NCBI GenBank assembly: GCA_902806575.1
Contig: CADCXD010000002.1
Coordinates: 1,798,001-1,862,000 of the forward strand
Origin: Jackrogersella multiformis
Taxonomy: Eukaryota > Ascomycota > Sordariomycetes > Xylariales > Hypoxylaceae
DNA length: 64,000 bases
Reading direction: 5' to 3'
The position numbers and the translations under genes are program-made. This document shows, piece after piece, positions 1 to 12,005 of the stretch. Each line of letters begins with the position of its first letter. The stretch's first letter is position 1. The notes beneath the pieces were generated by a model. It searched no databases. It was not told the origin of the DNA and saw only the letters and a list, made by a program, of their open reading frames with translations.

Positions 1-1388
1 AAGGCGCAGAACAGGTCTGTGATCTATGCCGATCAGAAGCTTGGAGAAGATGATGTAAGTCCCAATAAAAAAGCACTAGGCTTGGTATCGCTAACCACAC
101 CCAGGCCAAATGGGCGAGATCCATGAAGGATAGGATCACGACCTACATCCAAGCCGAAAACGATGGGTATTTCTTCTTCCGCGTGGTCGAGAGCGTCATC
201 TCGAGGGACAAGGGCTGGGTCCGTTGGAAGGTCGAGGGTTGCCCACCTATCAAGCGAGATCCTGTCTCCCCCGCCGATTTCAACGAGGCAAAAGCTAGCG
301 CCAGGCGTATCGCGACCAACAAGAGGCTACGGGCCGTACCCATGGGCTCGATATCTTTAGAATTCTTGAAGGAAGAAGACGGCGAGACGGCGATGGAGGC
401 GTTGAAGGATCCGGAGAGGTGGAAGCTCCCTGATTTGAACGTCTTCAAGGAGAAGATAGCTGCGGACGACCTCAACCTGGAATTCGCAGGCAGCGAGAAG
501 GAAAAGTCAGAGATACTTGAAGCCAAGGCCAGCAAGACGTGGAGAGCCCTCAGGATCGCCCGGAGGTCGAAGCTTGCCGTCTTCGACAAAATTGACGACT
601 GGCAAAAGGTTGACGCCATCTTCCAGGAGCAGTCGAAGCTAGCGGACGAGGCCGAGGGGGTGCAGGCGAACGGTCAGCTTCCGGAAGATAGACGGCCAAT
701 CATCATAACAGGCCCGAGCAAGGTTGGCAAGTCAACGCTGGTCTCGATGCTCCTGGAGAAGCACGAGGATGTATTCGGCAAGGTCATTCAGCACACCACA
801 CGAACTCCGAAGGATGGAGAGGTCGATGGCCAGGATTACCACTTTGTCGATTCCAAGACTTTTAACACTATACTGGATGGTGATTACTTTCTCGAGTTCA
901 GCAGCCGAGACGGGTTTGACTACGGAACGAATCGGAGGACAGCCGAAGCTTTAGAAGAGTCCGGGAAAGTTCCACTGATCCAATTGGATCGTGAAGTAAG
1001 TCCAGATATATATCATCAACGCAGAAATCGCCTACTAACTTCGGTCCAGGGCACTCAGATAGCCAGAGATAATGGCTACTCTGCACGGATTGTATTCGTC
1101 TCGCCGCCTAGCATCGATGACCTAGAGGCCCGACTAAGGAAAGCAGACAACATAAGCGAAGAGAGCATACAGAGCACATTAAAGGCCGCCCAGGATGATA
1201 TGGAGCAGGCGGAATCCGGCGGTTCCTACGACGTCATCGTCACAAATGGAGAGTTAGGGGAGGCATATAAGAATCTAGAGGCGTTTATCTATGGGGTCTC
1301 GGGAGAAACGAACGGAATCAATGGCAATGGCGCTACTACAGAAGATGTAACAATGGAGGACACGGCAAGCGGTGATGCGATATCATAA
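1..1388 (+). CDS. Guanylate kinase-like domain protein (5' partial)
   Basis: The gene runs off the left edge. Exons are <1-54, 105-995 and 1050-1388; the 50-nt and 54-nt introns have GTAAGT donors and CTAAC branch sites and sit between codons, so the second reads through if retained. The C-terminal half is a guanylate kinase fold: P-loop GPSKVGKST (canonical GPSGSGKST), the GMP-binding stretch HTTRTPKDGEVDGQDYHFV, the YGT motif after EFSSRDGFD, and the Walker-B-like LIQLD, which continues correctly into EGTQ only after the second intron is removed. About 190 residues of charged sequence precede the kinase domain, much longer than housekeeping GMP kinase (about 190 aa in total), so this is a multidomain protein rather than GUK1. 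The tail is low-complexity (NGINGNG). Whether it is catalytic is unknown; the P-loop has K-V in place of G-S. The last stop is TAA at 1386. Confidence 0.8.
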
Positions 1389-2329
1389 GGCACGGGCCGC
1401 TTCATTCACTATGACCGTACTCTCTACCGCTTCGTTGGATTCGGAATCCGGGCTGATGATGAATGTGGACGGCGCCTACACTTTAAGACATTGGTCATCA
1501 CGGTTAGGTCGGAGCCTCCACCAATGTACGATATCTGTTGGGTCAGGAGTCGGGTTCTTACCAGGCGTTCATCATCCGCCGTACTCTCTACTACAACGTG
1601 CCATCGCGAGGACTGGTGTAGACGGGCAGGTGCATGGACGGATGTAAAGTCGTTTGATGGTTCGCATAGGGAGTGCCAGTGGTTTCGCAATCGAGATACC
1701 CATACCATACCATGACATACATACATTTCACTGCATATCGCATATCGCATATCAGGAGTCTTGCGCCGTATCTAGGTACCTAGCACGCGAGATTTGTTAT
1801 TTGCGCCGTGCCTGTATGAGACGTCCATCGAAGGACACTAAGATGATGCGAAAAGTGGGCCGAAGCCGTAGATATAAAATAGCACTCCCCGCTTATCTTA
1901 CTACATAACCTGTGTGCTCCACGCCGCGAAGTTATCACAGCAAATCATATACAGTCCCACACCTGTTTAACACACGAAAACGAGACTAAGCGAATAGCCC
2001 CGAGACCCTATGCCGGGCCGTTCTAAATTATATCTATCTACGATATATACCACGAGGCTCAATTCTAAAGCCCGTGCCGTCCATCTCTCCGAGATTTATA
2101 GACAGCCTTCCGGCATGCAATCTTGACCTCCGATAGTGCCTGCCTGTCTGTCTAGCTATGTCCTAGATCCTAACCCGGGATATGTGACCCTCCACCGGGG
2201 ATTATAAAAAAAGTAAGAACGCCATCGCTATGCTGCCAAACAAAATAAACCCACGCCTGCCTTTTTGTATATTTGTACTTTGTACTTTGTAGTTTTCGAT
2301 ACGTATCTTATATTATTCCTGCCGAGTTA
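1389..2329. other. Intergenic, convergent 3' ends
   Basis: This lies between the convergent guanylate-kinase-like gene and the PLC-like gene. Short open frames exist on both strands, but none has a recognisable domain or splice logic. The right part (about 1900-2330) is AT-rich and probably 3' UTR of both neighbours. I see no RNA gene. Confidence 0.5.
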
Positions 2330-3553
2330 TTAAGCAAGGACTAAGGCGGCCGCTACGAACGCGACGAGCGCCCCGGTGCCCATTCCGAGGTTGCTCCGGC
2401 GTCTCGGGCCTGCAGTGGCTGTCACCACTTCCGCGGTCATCTTAGCTGTCGATCGGCCCACGGCGGTAATGCCGTTCAGGTTATCAGCTGCCTTGATGGA
2501 CGGTCCCTTGTTGAAGAAATCGACCAGGATGAACGTGGGTTTGATACCCCACTGTTGGTTGCAGGTCTGGGCGTGCAGACCCAGGTTGCCCGTGGCGGAG
2601 GTCGAAGGGCTGTTAGTCGTGACGATGTTATCCTCGTCCGGGACCATGATCGAGCCGACGAGCAAATCGTAGGCGAAGTGGTTCATGAGAGGCAGAAGCC
2701 CTGCTTGGATGGCAGCGGCTGATGAGGTCTGAGACGACGGGCGGTCGAGAGTGCAGTTGAAGCCGGAAAGCGAGGTTATCTCGTACGCCGTCTCGAAGAC
2801 ATGATCGAACTCGGATAATAGGTAAGGGTACTGGCTGGTAGCCGTGATGGAGGCGATGAAGGTCACCAGCCGAGTGTTTGCGTTGATCATCTCTTGCAGC
2901 GTCGGCCACGAGCTGCCCGACGGGGTATATCCGTACGTATCGATACCAGAAGCGCTGAAGACGGTCCCGAACTGCGCCGCGGTCTTGCCGTCGGAGTTAA
3001 CGATGAGGAGCGTTACCACCTCGTTCGGGTTAGAGTCCATCCAGAATTTGATGGCCGTTAGCCAGCTCTGGAGCGTACCGGCGTCGAGCAGGCTGCACGA
3101 CGTGTGACATAACTGAATGGCACCGTCCTCGTCGTGGACTTGGGCTTGGAGCAATCGGACCCCGGCATCTAAGGCGATGGTTGCGTTAAAATACTGGTTG
3201 CCAGCTATTGAATTTCCCGTACTCGCATCTCGTAGAAACGAAGAGTCGTGAGCACCTGTTCACTTTAACATTAGCTTGGTCGTTTAATTTCATTGCAGGG
3301 TTTGGTTCTACCGACCTAGGTGGGTGATGTTGTTATAGGTGCGGCTGCATAGGTCAGGCGAGTTGTTACAAGCCGTCGTCGATGAGGAAGAGGCGGACGC
3401 AGCAGCTGCTACGGAACTAGAAGTTGCTACCGCAAAGGAAGACGTCGCCGAAGAAAAAGAACCGCCAAACTCGCTACCATCTTGAGGCAAGGCATGAGCC
3501 GTCGCCGCGAGAGCAGCGGCGACAGTTAAGAATGTACATAACGAAAGAACCAT
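2330..3553 (-). CDS. Secreted PLC-like phosphodiesterase, probably GPI-anchored
   Basis: Exons are 3553-3316 and 3255-2330 (minus strand), giving 387 aa. The 60-nt intron has a weak GTCGGT donor, but joining across it recreates the family signature ITHLGAHDSSFL. Residues 1-20 are a signal peptide (MVLSLCTFLTVAAALAATAHA), followed by a Ser/Ala-rich stretch and then the PI-PLC X-like TIM barrel. The first catalytic His is in GAHDSSF and the second in IQLCHTSC. The C-terminus has a basic spacer (GPRRRS) followed by a hydrophobic tail (ALVAFVAAALVLA), as in a GPI-anchor signal. Family knowledge: fungal secreted PLC-like phosphodiesterases, whose substrate is often not inositol lipid. Cell-surface location is inferred from both ends of the protein. 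The substrate is unknown. Confidence 0.8.
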
Positions 3554-5501
3554 ATTGTATTAAATTGTTGTATAAATTGTATAAATTGTTGTATATGTGT
3601 ATATACTGTGGTCGAGGATACTATTATAATAAAAATACCCAAGGAAAGTGGTCTAACAGTATACAGTATATCGACAAAATGAATGGGAATATAACTAAAA
3701 CGAGAGCAAGAGATATAAACCTATTACATAGAAGATGGTAAAGGGATGTATAACCCTTTAAGTACGAGCACTTACAAATTTCTTAGTGTAGTTGGCAAGG
3801 AGGCTTGAAAGAGCCAAAGAGCCAACATAGCCAACATAGCGAACCAACCTGCCAACGTAAATAACGATACTAGGTATGTAACAAATACGACAAAGAGAAC
3901 CTGAGAAGCAAGAATCAACCCCTGCAGCGTTTAAGGGTACGAGTGTAGGTACACTACAGAGGGTAGCATAATAAGAGGCTCGAGATCGACCTCTCGACTG
4001 GCTCGTATCTTATGTATTTTGTGGGGTGTAGTATGGCGATCCCCGGCATCCGATGCGCTGCGCCTCGACGAGACGCGAGAGACGTCGTCAGCCTCTTTGG
4101 AACTTGAAACGACTAAGACCCGCCGCCCGCCAGCTACCAACCTGCCAACGCAGCTACGCTTGATTTCGCGGCGACACGACGGTCAAGCGGTTTTGGATTG
4201 AACCTTACAGCCTTGGTCCTCATATCACGGGCCCGATCAGCATTGGCTGTTACGAATAAATGTATGAACGTGCTGTATTGAGCTTTGATGTGCGATGAGA
4301 GGCTCGGAAGTTGGTAGTTTGATGTTTGGCTAATATAGAAAAATGGATAGAATGGATAGTGTAGAATGAATGAATAAATGAATGAAGAGAATAGAAATAG
4401 GGGGCAGAGGAGTTCCGTCCCACTATTAGAAGAAATGTATTGTGGTGCAAATTGTGGCTGGTTTGTACGAGGTATGCAATTATATCGATAACATCCAAGT
4501 ATTGCTCCGCTACCTGCATACACGACCATAGTACGCGCCACAAAACTGGTCCAACCTTCCACCTAAACAACTTTATTCGTGCCCTGCCTTGGAAGCTAAG
4601 GTTTTCATCAATTTTCAGGGTCCAACCACTTGGGACGAACGGACCTACCTAATGTACCTACTGAGCCGCGCAAGCATTCGCGTTAAGCCTCTTAAGGTTG
4701 TTACGCAAATGGATGTACTCTGTACGAAGAAAAGGGGACAACGCCTTGCATAAAGCTATGTACCTAGTACCAAACCCGACCATAAGGGTCCTAGGTAGGT
4801 ACCTAGGTATCTAGGCACCTAGTCGGAAATGCCACATCAGGACTTCGATACGCTATTTGAATTTTAGTTCGTGAGCCCGAACAATGCTCCGAAGCTAATA
4901 TCTGTTGCCTGGAGAACCTTTATGCTAACCTAGGTACCTAAGGTTTCGTATTGACTAAAAGGATATAGTAGTCTAATATATCTAGGAGTATTCCAAGCAA
5001 GAGAAGAAATGAGAAAGGGTATTGAATAGGATATTCAAGATATCCAGGTTTCCCGTGGCGCCCTTGCATGATCTAATCATAAATAAATTCGATCATGAAT
5101 TTGATATGCTTATATCCTTGTAAGTCCCTACTTGATTGATCCCTCAGCCTCTCGTCTGTATCAGTCCTGTCTGGTGTGGGCATCACAAAGGAATAAACGC
5201 GATCAAACTCCGGTCTCCTTATACAGTCCGAGTTAACCATATTAACTAGAAATAGCCATCTACCGAAGAATTTAGCTGTTATGTAGTATCATCACACATA
5301 GCAACGAGGAAGAATTCGTCGGCATATAAATATCTTCTCTGTAGATCGATTTAGTGGTTCCGGCTAGTTTATCTTTCGCCAGAGCCACAACGCCCTCAAA
5401 ATAGAAGCTTATTACATACATGTACGTTGAGGACAATACATATTTACGTTGTCATTGTGAGAAGTTTGTTTGTCTCTGAGACAAACCAAGTTTTGGTGTT
5501 A
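3554..5501. other. Intergenic, AT-rich
   Basis: About 1.95 kb between the start of the PLC-like gene and the end of CDC37. It holds scattered CCTAGGTA motifs (about 4789-4816 and 4929-4941). The open frames around 4134-4652 on both strands are low in complexity (phenylalanine and tyrosine runs), overlap each other and show no domain; I do not call them genes. Confidence 0.5.
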
Positions 5502-7080
5502 CTACTCCGGATCATCCGTATATGACTCCAATGCGGCCTGCTCCTCCATCTCCTTGAGATGCTTCTGGCCCTCTTCCGTCGTAGCATCTATTATCTGTTC
5601 CTCCACGCTCAGGATCCCGGCCTATGTCGTTATTGTTAGCATCTCGTAAAACGTACGTTCGATATCGTGTGAGGGATCTTACCTCGCTCAGAAGGCCGAC
5701 TACTTCCTCGGCATCCTCGACCGTCATTTTACCCAAAACTTCGTTGACCTTATCCAAGCTTCCGGATTCCAGAGCCTTTCGCATGTCGGCCGAGAAATCG
5801 TCGAAGATTTCGCGTCCTCTCTTCTCGGCTTCGTCCTCGCTCTTTTCGGGCGGGATCCTGATCTTAATCTCGGTGCCCGGCTCGACGGCGTGCAGCTGAA
5901 TCTGTTCCACTCCTTCCCCGGATCCGCCGTCGGTCTCCCGCTGGGAGTTAATCTCGGCTGCTCGATTCTTGATCCTGTAGTATGTGTCTTGTACGTCCTT
6001 GTAGAAGACGTCCTGCGCTTGGTGGCCTTTGGTAGTGATGCGCTTGAAGAAGAGCGCGACGCCATCCTTCCCTAGCGCGCGACAGTACTGTAATAGCAGA
6101 GCTTGGTGGACGCACTGCCGTGCAAAATCGTCCTTGCCTTGGAGTTGGGCGTCGAATGCCATGACGAGAAGACCGTCGGTTTCCTTCTCGGCCAGGATGT
6201 GCGAATGTAAACCGATAAACGCGTGACTTTCTCGGTAGTTAGCCGGCTTGATGTTAGCGAACTTTTTGGCGTCGGGCGAGGCTTCGATCTCCGTATCATC
6301 GTCGTCTTCTGCCGCCGAGGAAGGCTTCGACTCCTCTGGCTTAGTCATCGAGAAGTTGGGATTGAGGAGCTCCATCTGGGGTTCGTCGGCTTTCTTTGAT
6401 CCGGATGCGGACGGCTCGGACTTGTTGACGTGCGAGCTGTTGAATCCCGTGTGGATACCTTCGCTTGTGATCTTACGACCTTCCTCCTTCTCCAGCTCTG
6501 CCAACTTCGTCAGGAGTTGTTTCTGTAAATCTTGGACATTCTTCAGATGCACGCCGATCTCGTCCACCATGGCGTTGTAGCGGTTTTCGGGTTTCCTCCC
6601 GTCCAGCTCCTTGTTTACCTGATCCAGCAACGTCGCCATCATCTTGGTGTACGAGGGAGGCTGCTCCTCCTGGGCGTGGACGCCTTCGGGCCGGGCTGGT
6701 GGTTTGTCCTCTTCCGGATTTCCTATCGACTCCATGACAGCTTGGAATGCAACCTCGCCCGGGTTCCGGGTCTCGGCATCGGCAGCGTGAGCCTTGAGGG
6801 CGCCTAGGAGGCTTGATATCCTCTTCATCAATCCTTCGTTGATCTGTCGTTCGTATTTTAAGGTCTCGATCTGGAGCTTTCGCTGCCGTCGTTCCATGTG
6901 AATCTGGTTCTGTTTCGCGCGGATGAAGGAACGCTTGTCGACATTGGGATGTACCTCGATGTCGGAGTCATCGCTGAGCTCCAGAGCATCCTTTGATGGT
7001 ATATGTCAGTTTCTTTCATCAGAGCCTCTATTGCAAGGGATATTTTAACTACTTACCCACTTGCTGTAGTCTACGGGCAT
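5502..7080 (-). CDS. cdc37: Hsp90 co-chaperone Cdc37
   Basis: Exons are 7080-7057, 6990-5683 and 5621-5502, giving 483 aa. The first exon encodes only MPVDYSKW and ends in a perfect GTAAGT donor; joining to DALELSDDSDIEVHPNVDKR gives the hallmark Cdc37 N-terminus that binds client kinases. The central region (FIGLHSHILAEKETDGLLVMAFDAQLQ) is the Hsp90-binding segment. The 61-nt second intron must be removed to obtain the natural C-terminus (GILSVEEQIIDATTEEG, then an acidic end); reading through it gives an unrelated tail. Role: loads protein kinases onto Hsp90 in the cytosol. The conserved N-terminal Ser (S14 here, within LSDDSD) is the CK2-type site known from the family. It appears intact and is probably essential. 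Confidence 0.95.
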
Positions 7081-7714
7081 TTTGATCAATCTGCGACTAG
7101 GCAGCTTCTGAATAGAGTATCTACCTAGGTACCTAGAGGTATTCAAGAAGACATAGGCAGATTGTGTGAAAGATGCGAGAGTACCTAGTGCTACTCGTTC
7201 ATGTTTTCATGTTTTCATGAAGGTGTGAGGTGGGATGTCTGGAACTGCCCCGCGATTACGGGTAGGATACGATGCGGAGGCTTATCGTTATCGAGAATGT
7301 ACCTAGGGGTATGTATTGATGTCATCAACGCCAGGGATTATTTAGGGGTTACTTAGGGCAATTACGCTAGCGGATATGATTACATAAACACTACCTAGTA
7401 TCCATGTGGCTTCCTCTATTAATACAGAAATCGAGAACTTACAAAGATGCACAAATTTAAATCTACATTTATGATGATGTATTTCGTACTCAGTTCAACC
7501 CAAACAGATGGATACCTCTTCTATCCTCATCCTTGTTAATCACTCTACGCTAGTTTCTCGCTTTCTCGGGGATACGGTAACATCATAGCATAATTATCAG
7601 CTCAATATCTCTGTTCATTATCTACCTAGGTCCTAGGTAGATACCTAGGTAATGACATGAATTCACAATGCCGCCAGCTCGTTGGCTGCTGTCTTCCTCT
7701 TCCACAACATATGT
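7081..7714. other. CDC37 upstream region
   Basis: This holds the CDC37 5' region and the 3' end of the AIG2-like gene. CCTAGGTA-type palindromes occur at about 7120-7132 and 7622-7652. There is no coding signal. Confidence 0.5.
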
Positions 7715-8451
7715 CTAACGGCGCAGCTCGGCCTCGAACGCTTCGAGATCAAATCGTCCCTCTCTAAGTTTGCTTCTCTCAAAAGTCGAAATGAAAGTGC
7801 GTCCGTTTCCGATGACTTCTCCCTCGGCTGTGGTGATCTCGCAGTACTCCATGCGATACGCGTTTGTCTCGTACTCGATGAGATTGGAAACGTGCTCTGG
7901 CTTTTCGCATTTCCAGTACATACCCTTGACCTCGCTGCCTGGTTTGGGAACCAGGGCCGGATATCTACTCCATATCATAACTATATACTCTTAGTTAGCA
8001 AGTATAATAGCGAGGAAAGAAGACATAATAAACGGGATAAGAAAGAGTCTGAAATACACTTACGTTCCCAGCCTTTAATAGAGCTAGGTTTTAGGCCCGG
8101 GTCGGAGTCCAGTGAACATACATCCTTCAACATGGACGGAGCTTGGAGCGAGCCGTAGAAGAAGAAGTAGAAGGGCTCAAACGTCACGGAAGGGTTGTTG
8201 TAGAGTTTGTGGGTTGATGGCTTCGACTTGACGATATCTGCTATGTTGGTAAGGTCCCTACCAGTCGCCGTGGTGTGAAGGCCCTGGAGGAGCAGGGTCG
8301 CTCGGCTGCGGTGGATGATGTCGTCGCTGTTGGAATCGGGGTCGCGAGCCTGGATCGAGACGGTCGGATCATTGGATAGGAACTCCAGGTGGGAAGCTCT
8401 AAAGTCGTTAGACTTGGCCAGTCTGGCTTGAATACTCTCTTCGTCAGCCAT
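7715..8451 (-). CDS. AIG2-like gamma-glutamylcyclotransferase family protein
   Basis: Exons are 8451-8064 and 7980-7715, giving 217 aa. The 83-nt intron (GTAAGT donor, CTAAC branch, acceptor just before TTATG) joins GWE to LMIWSRYPALVP. The family signature YFFFYGSLQAPSML (the YGSL substrate loop) is near residue 100. The later YETNAYRMEYCEI segment carries the acidic residue typical of the GGCT/AIG2 fold. Fungal members usually have an extra N-terminal region of about 90 residues, as here. The expected reaction is release of 5-oxoproline from gamma-glutamyl peptides or amines; the actual substrate cannot be read from sequence. The ATG lies in CCATGGC context and the upstream in-frame extension is low complexity, so I start at 8451. 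Confidence 0.8.
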
Positions 8452-9455
8452 GGTGGAGTGTATGTGCCGTCGGCGAGTTTGTGGTTTGGACTTGAGTAGT
8501 AAACGTTGTTTTTCGTATTTGGGATATACTTCGCTGTAGACTGTAGACGTGCTAGAATCGAAGTGATCTATTGAAGATCTTGTTTTGTTTCTTAATAACC
8601 AGGGCCACGCCCTAGTTGGGATCTCCTGGGGATTTATATGATCCTCTGAGGTAGGTAGGTAGGTAGGTAGGTACACACCATGCTGAGGAAAGTAGGCTAT
8701 CAGGCACAACTTTTTTTGCTACATACCGAATATTACAAGCCGCTTGGTCTAAAGAAGGTTTGTAAAATTTGTGTGCGCCTTGCATGAATGACAAACTCTT
8801 GTAGCTTTGTCTCGCTTTGAATAGGTGTAGGCTACAGGAAGCAGACAGAAATTGGACTACCCACGGTTATTGGGTCTTATTGTTTTCCCTTTTCGTATGT
8901 ACCTACCCAAGTATGTATAACATGTAGCATCGTGTGGAAGAAGAAAGTTAGACTGAAGGCTATAGAAACAGTGAAACCATGTATTCGATAGACTAAGATG
9001 ACATAACAAAGAGCCTTTCCTGAGGAAGCCATCAAACTCACCTATCGACTATGGCTACTAGGTTGAAACTCAAATGAGACTATAATCAGACAGAAATTAA
9101 TTTTGTTTGTGTACCTACCTAGGTAGGTAGGCTGCTGACAATATTTACCCCTGAAATGGTTCAAATGCTCATACCATTGATTGTCAGCTCCTTTCTACCA
9201 AACACTGTATTCAATTAATAAAGTAAGACAATAGTTACAGGCAGCAGGGTTAACTGAGGAGCTATTTATGTAGCCCTTTACATGAAAAGGAAAAAGATGC
9301 CGTAAAGCATGGCAAACTAAAGACTATGGATGTCATAATGCTCAATCTCCACGAATTCCGCGCGAGCAAACTTATACACACATAAATAATACCTCCAACA
9401 TCGAGGCTTAACCTAATATCGTCCAAACGACCAAACCACGCGTAATGTGCGTTTT
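8452..9455. other. Intergenic with GGTA microsatellite
   Basis: A GGTA tetranucleotide run lies at about 8650-8673 and a CCTAGGTA palindrome at about 9115-9130. No coding or RNA gene is recognised. Confidence 0.5.
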
Positions 9456-10687
9456 CTAAGCATGGCCGGCGACCTGCTTCGGCTGGTACAGCTCCTCGAG
9501 GTAACGTTCTTCCTCGTCCGTCAAGACCTTTCCTCTGCTGTCGAGAGCCTCGTCGATCCTCTTAATGCTCGAGAAGCCGATGATGGGGCTGGCGACGCGC
9601 TTGTTGATCCAGGCCAGCGCCACGTGGCTCATCTTCCAATCCCGCTTCGCCGCGACCTCCTGGACGCGGCCGATGATGGACAGGTCCGGCTCGACGGTGC
9701 CGTGTGAGCCGGGCGAGGTGTCCTTCTCCAGCCTGCTGCGCTCCGTCGTGCCGAAGTCCGAGGGCGGGCGCGCGAGGTGGCCGCGGCAGAGCGGCGCCCA
9801 CGGGATCAGGCCCACGCCCGTGTCGTTGCAGAAGCGGTTCATCTCTCGCTCCTCTTCGCGGTAGAGCAGGTTGTAGTGGTTCTGCATGGAGATAAACTTG
9901 GTCCACCTGTTCTTCTCCGCCACAAACTGCATGCGCGCGAAATTTGTAGCCCACATGCTGCTCGCTCCTATATATCGGACCTTGCCGGACAATATGAGGT
10001 CGTGCAGAGCTTTCATCGTCTCCTCGAGAGGGGTGTTGTAGTCGAAGCGGTGGATCTGGAGCACATCGATGTATTCGAGATCCAAGCGCTTCAGAGACGC
10101 GTTCACGGCGTTGAAGATGGCGAGACGAGATAGGCCGTGATTGTTGACATAGTCCTTAGAGCCCTTGACGGCGTCTATGTATAGGTGGTGACGGACATCG
10201 GGAGTCTCCCCGACGGCCCAGAAGCATTTCGTCATGACGATGACCTTCTCCCGCGGAATGTTGTATTTCTTGATAGCCTTCCCGACGATGATCTCGCTAG
10301 CACCTTGCGAGTAGCCATTTGCCGTGCTGGTATGATTTAGCGATATATAATTAGAAGATGTTTGGTAGAGAATCCATACTCCCAGGTGTTTAGACCCTTG
10401 TCAAAGGCGTACTTAAGTAGAGGCAAGGCCTATAGGGGCGATATTAGTAAGTCCGAGATAATCGAATATAGGCGAATACTATAATAGCCTCTACATGAAA
10501 TGAGGTTTCATGATATGTTCACCTCTGCTTCGTCAACGGCCCATGTTTGGGACTTGGTATCGCCAAAGCTCATACAACCGAACACCGGAACGGAGATCCT
10601 TAGACCACTCTTGCCTAGCTGGCGGTATTCGACCTTGGTAGCCTCTAATGACTCCTTCAAGGATTGGGGAATAGTATTAGTAGCCAT
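9456..10687 (-). CDS. Aldo-keto reductase (AKR superfamily)
   Basis: Exons are 10687-10523, 10429-10380 and 10326-9456, giving 361 aa. Phases match at both joins: VDEAE|ALPLLKYAFDKG, then NTW-D (split codon) -TANGYSQGASE. The tetrad is visible: Asp in NTWDTANGYS, Tyr of that same segment, Lys in VIVMTKC, His in IDVLQIHRFD. The cofactor-binding end is the usual IIGFSSIKRIDEAL stretch. It resembles the fungal versicolorin/norsolorinate-reductase-like and yeast Aad-like branch: NADP(H)-dependent carbonyl reduction in the cytosol. The substrate is unknown; no biosynthetic genes flank it. The 93-nt first intron contains an in-frame stop, so splicing is required. Confidence 0.88.
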
Positions 10688-10852
10688 GGTAGGTATGTGT
10701 ATAAATATGACCGGGGCTTAAGGTTATGTGTCGGCTAGGGACAGGGACGCCTTGGTGAATAGAACCTTGGAAATGAAGATTTGTAAATTTGAAGATTTGG
10801 GAAATTTGAGATGGTTCGGGAAGTTGTTATCTCGTGAGTATACCTCTACCTT

Positions 10853-10880
10853 ATGTATGTATGTATGTATGTATGTATGT
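10853..10880. repeat. ATGT tetranucleotide microsatellite
   Basis: Seven perfect ATGT units, followed immediately by a CCTAGGTAGG palindrome. It lies about 170 bp upstream of the AKR start codon. Confidence 0.9.
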
Positions 10881-11121
10881 ACATACCTACCTAGGTAGGT
10901 AGGTAAAGTCCAGGTAGGTACATACCTAGGTGTATGTATTGACGTATCCTCAAGTTACACCCGTTCTGGCTGAAATCAATTCCCCGCAGGAGCCGGAAGC
11001 GAGATCTCTACCTAGCAGCCTAGGAGGTACATAAGGTAACGTCATCCATGGAAATTGGAAGTCACCTCTACCTAATCTCCAGCGGGGTACATAGGTGAGG
11101 TGAAGTTATCACCAGTACACC

Positions 11122-11152
11122 TGCCTACCTACCTAGGTACCTAGGTACCTAG
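11122..11152. repeat. CCTAGGTA palindromic repeat cluster
   Basis: Several overlapping copies of the self-complementary TACCTAGGTA motif in tandem; one of the denser clusters in this part of the window. Confidence 0.8.
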
Positions 11153-11553
11153 TCTGACTACCTACCTCGGGTTACACTACGTACTAGGTCCGCATGTATC
11201 ACATATCACCGTCTTATCGCCATTCATATCTATTGGATACCTACCTGGTACACATCATTCCGTCATTATCCCTGTCTACTCTCCTAATCCCATCACATCA
11301 TGATCACGATCTGTCCTGGTAGAGCTGGCTGCCTGGCCGAATCGTTACCCTGATACGTACCTAGCACCCCGGTATGTAAATATATGGTTTTTTTATGTAT
11401 GTACATTTCCTATTTACTCAATTGATTTTTCAACCTTCTCACACCTTGAATATATGTACATGATTATTTCCTTTCATCTTCCTATAGAACCTTGAAGAGC
11501 CGACGTCATTACTTCCCAATAATGTTGTATTCTTCCCTGTCGCGGTATCACCT

Positions 11554-12005
11554 CTAGCGGTCGACAGATGTTGCGCAAAGATCGATCGTGATGTTATTGT
11601 ATGGATTCTTGTAACCCTATAAACCAAGTCTATCAGCACTGCGTGAGCGTCGACCAGGATTGACATAAACTTACGATAGACTGGCAACATCCCGTGATGT
11701 TGTACACGAAGAGATTGCATTCCCAGATGGGATTCGTGGCGCCCATCTGATGCGCTCCGACGCCTAGAAGAGAACGTATCAGAACATTTACGTCTTTCCC
11801 ATACTCTTCTATCTTCTACTTCGTGAAGGATAGGTTATCCTATGGGAGACTCACAATTCGTCCCGACTTGGCCGTCGATGTTCATGCAGCATTTTGGATA
11901 ATAACCCCAAGGCTCTCGTGTGAGACACTTAAACTGCCCTTGGGATGCGACTTGATGAGAGAAAAGAGCCGCGATGAGCAGCGCCGCCGTATATTTGGAA
12001 TACAT
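11554..12005 (-). CDS. Small secreted cysteine-rich protein, hydrophobin-like Cys pattern
   Basis: Three small exons: 12005-11855, 11763-11675 and 11616-11554, giving 100 aa. Introns are 91 nt (GTGAGT donor) and 58 nt (GTAAGT donor), and all phases match. A signal peptide occupies residues 1-21 or so (ends HQVASQ). The mature part has eight cysteines in the order C-CC-C-C-CC-C with spacings of 11, 10, 14, 9 and 16 residues, which is the hydrophobin arrangement. Family knowledge: hydrophobins coat aerial hyphae and spores, but small effectors use the same pattern, and the mature region has few long hydrophobic runs. I therefore call it hydrophobin-like, not a proven hydrophobin. Alternative third-exon acceptors exist; only the chosen one yields the eighth cysteine. 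Reading through intron 2 would end after CQSWSTLTQC. Confidence 0.68.

Larger units (their letters stand above)
10688..11553. other. Intergenic, repeat-rich
   Basis: This holds the AKR upstream region, an ATGT microsatellite and several CCTAGGTA clusters (10885-10930, 11122-11152). No coding signal is seen. Confidence 0.5.

Noticed and set aside
4134..4562. Overlapping minus-strand frames of 142 and 106 codons
   Set aside because: Two frames over the same AT-rich DNA, Phe/Tyr/Ser-rich, no splice sites and no domain.
11439..11720. Minus-strand frame of 93 codons at the small secreted protein locus
   Set aside because: It reads exon 2 of the cysteine-rich gene in the wrong frame and runs through intron 2; the spliced model has a signal peptide and all eight cysteines.
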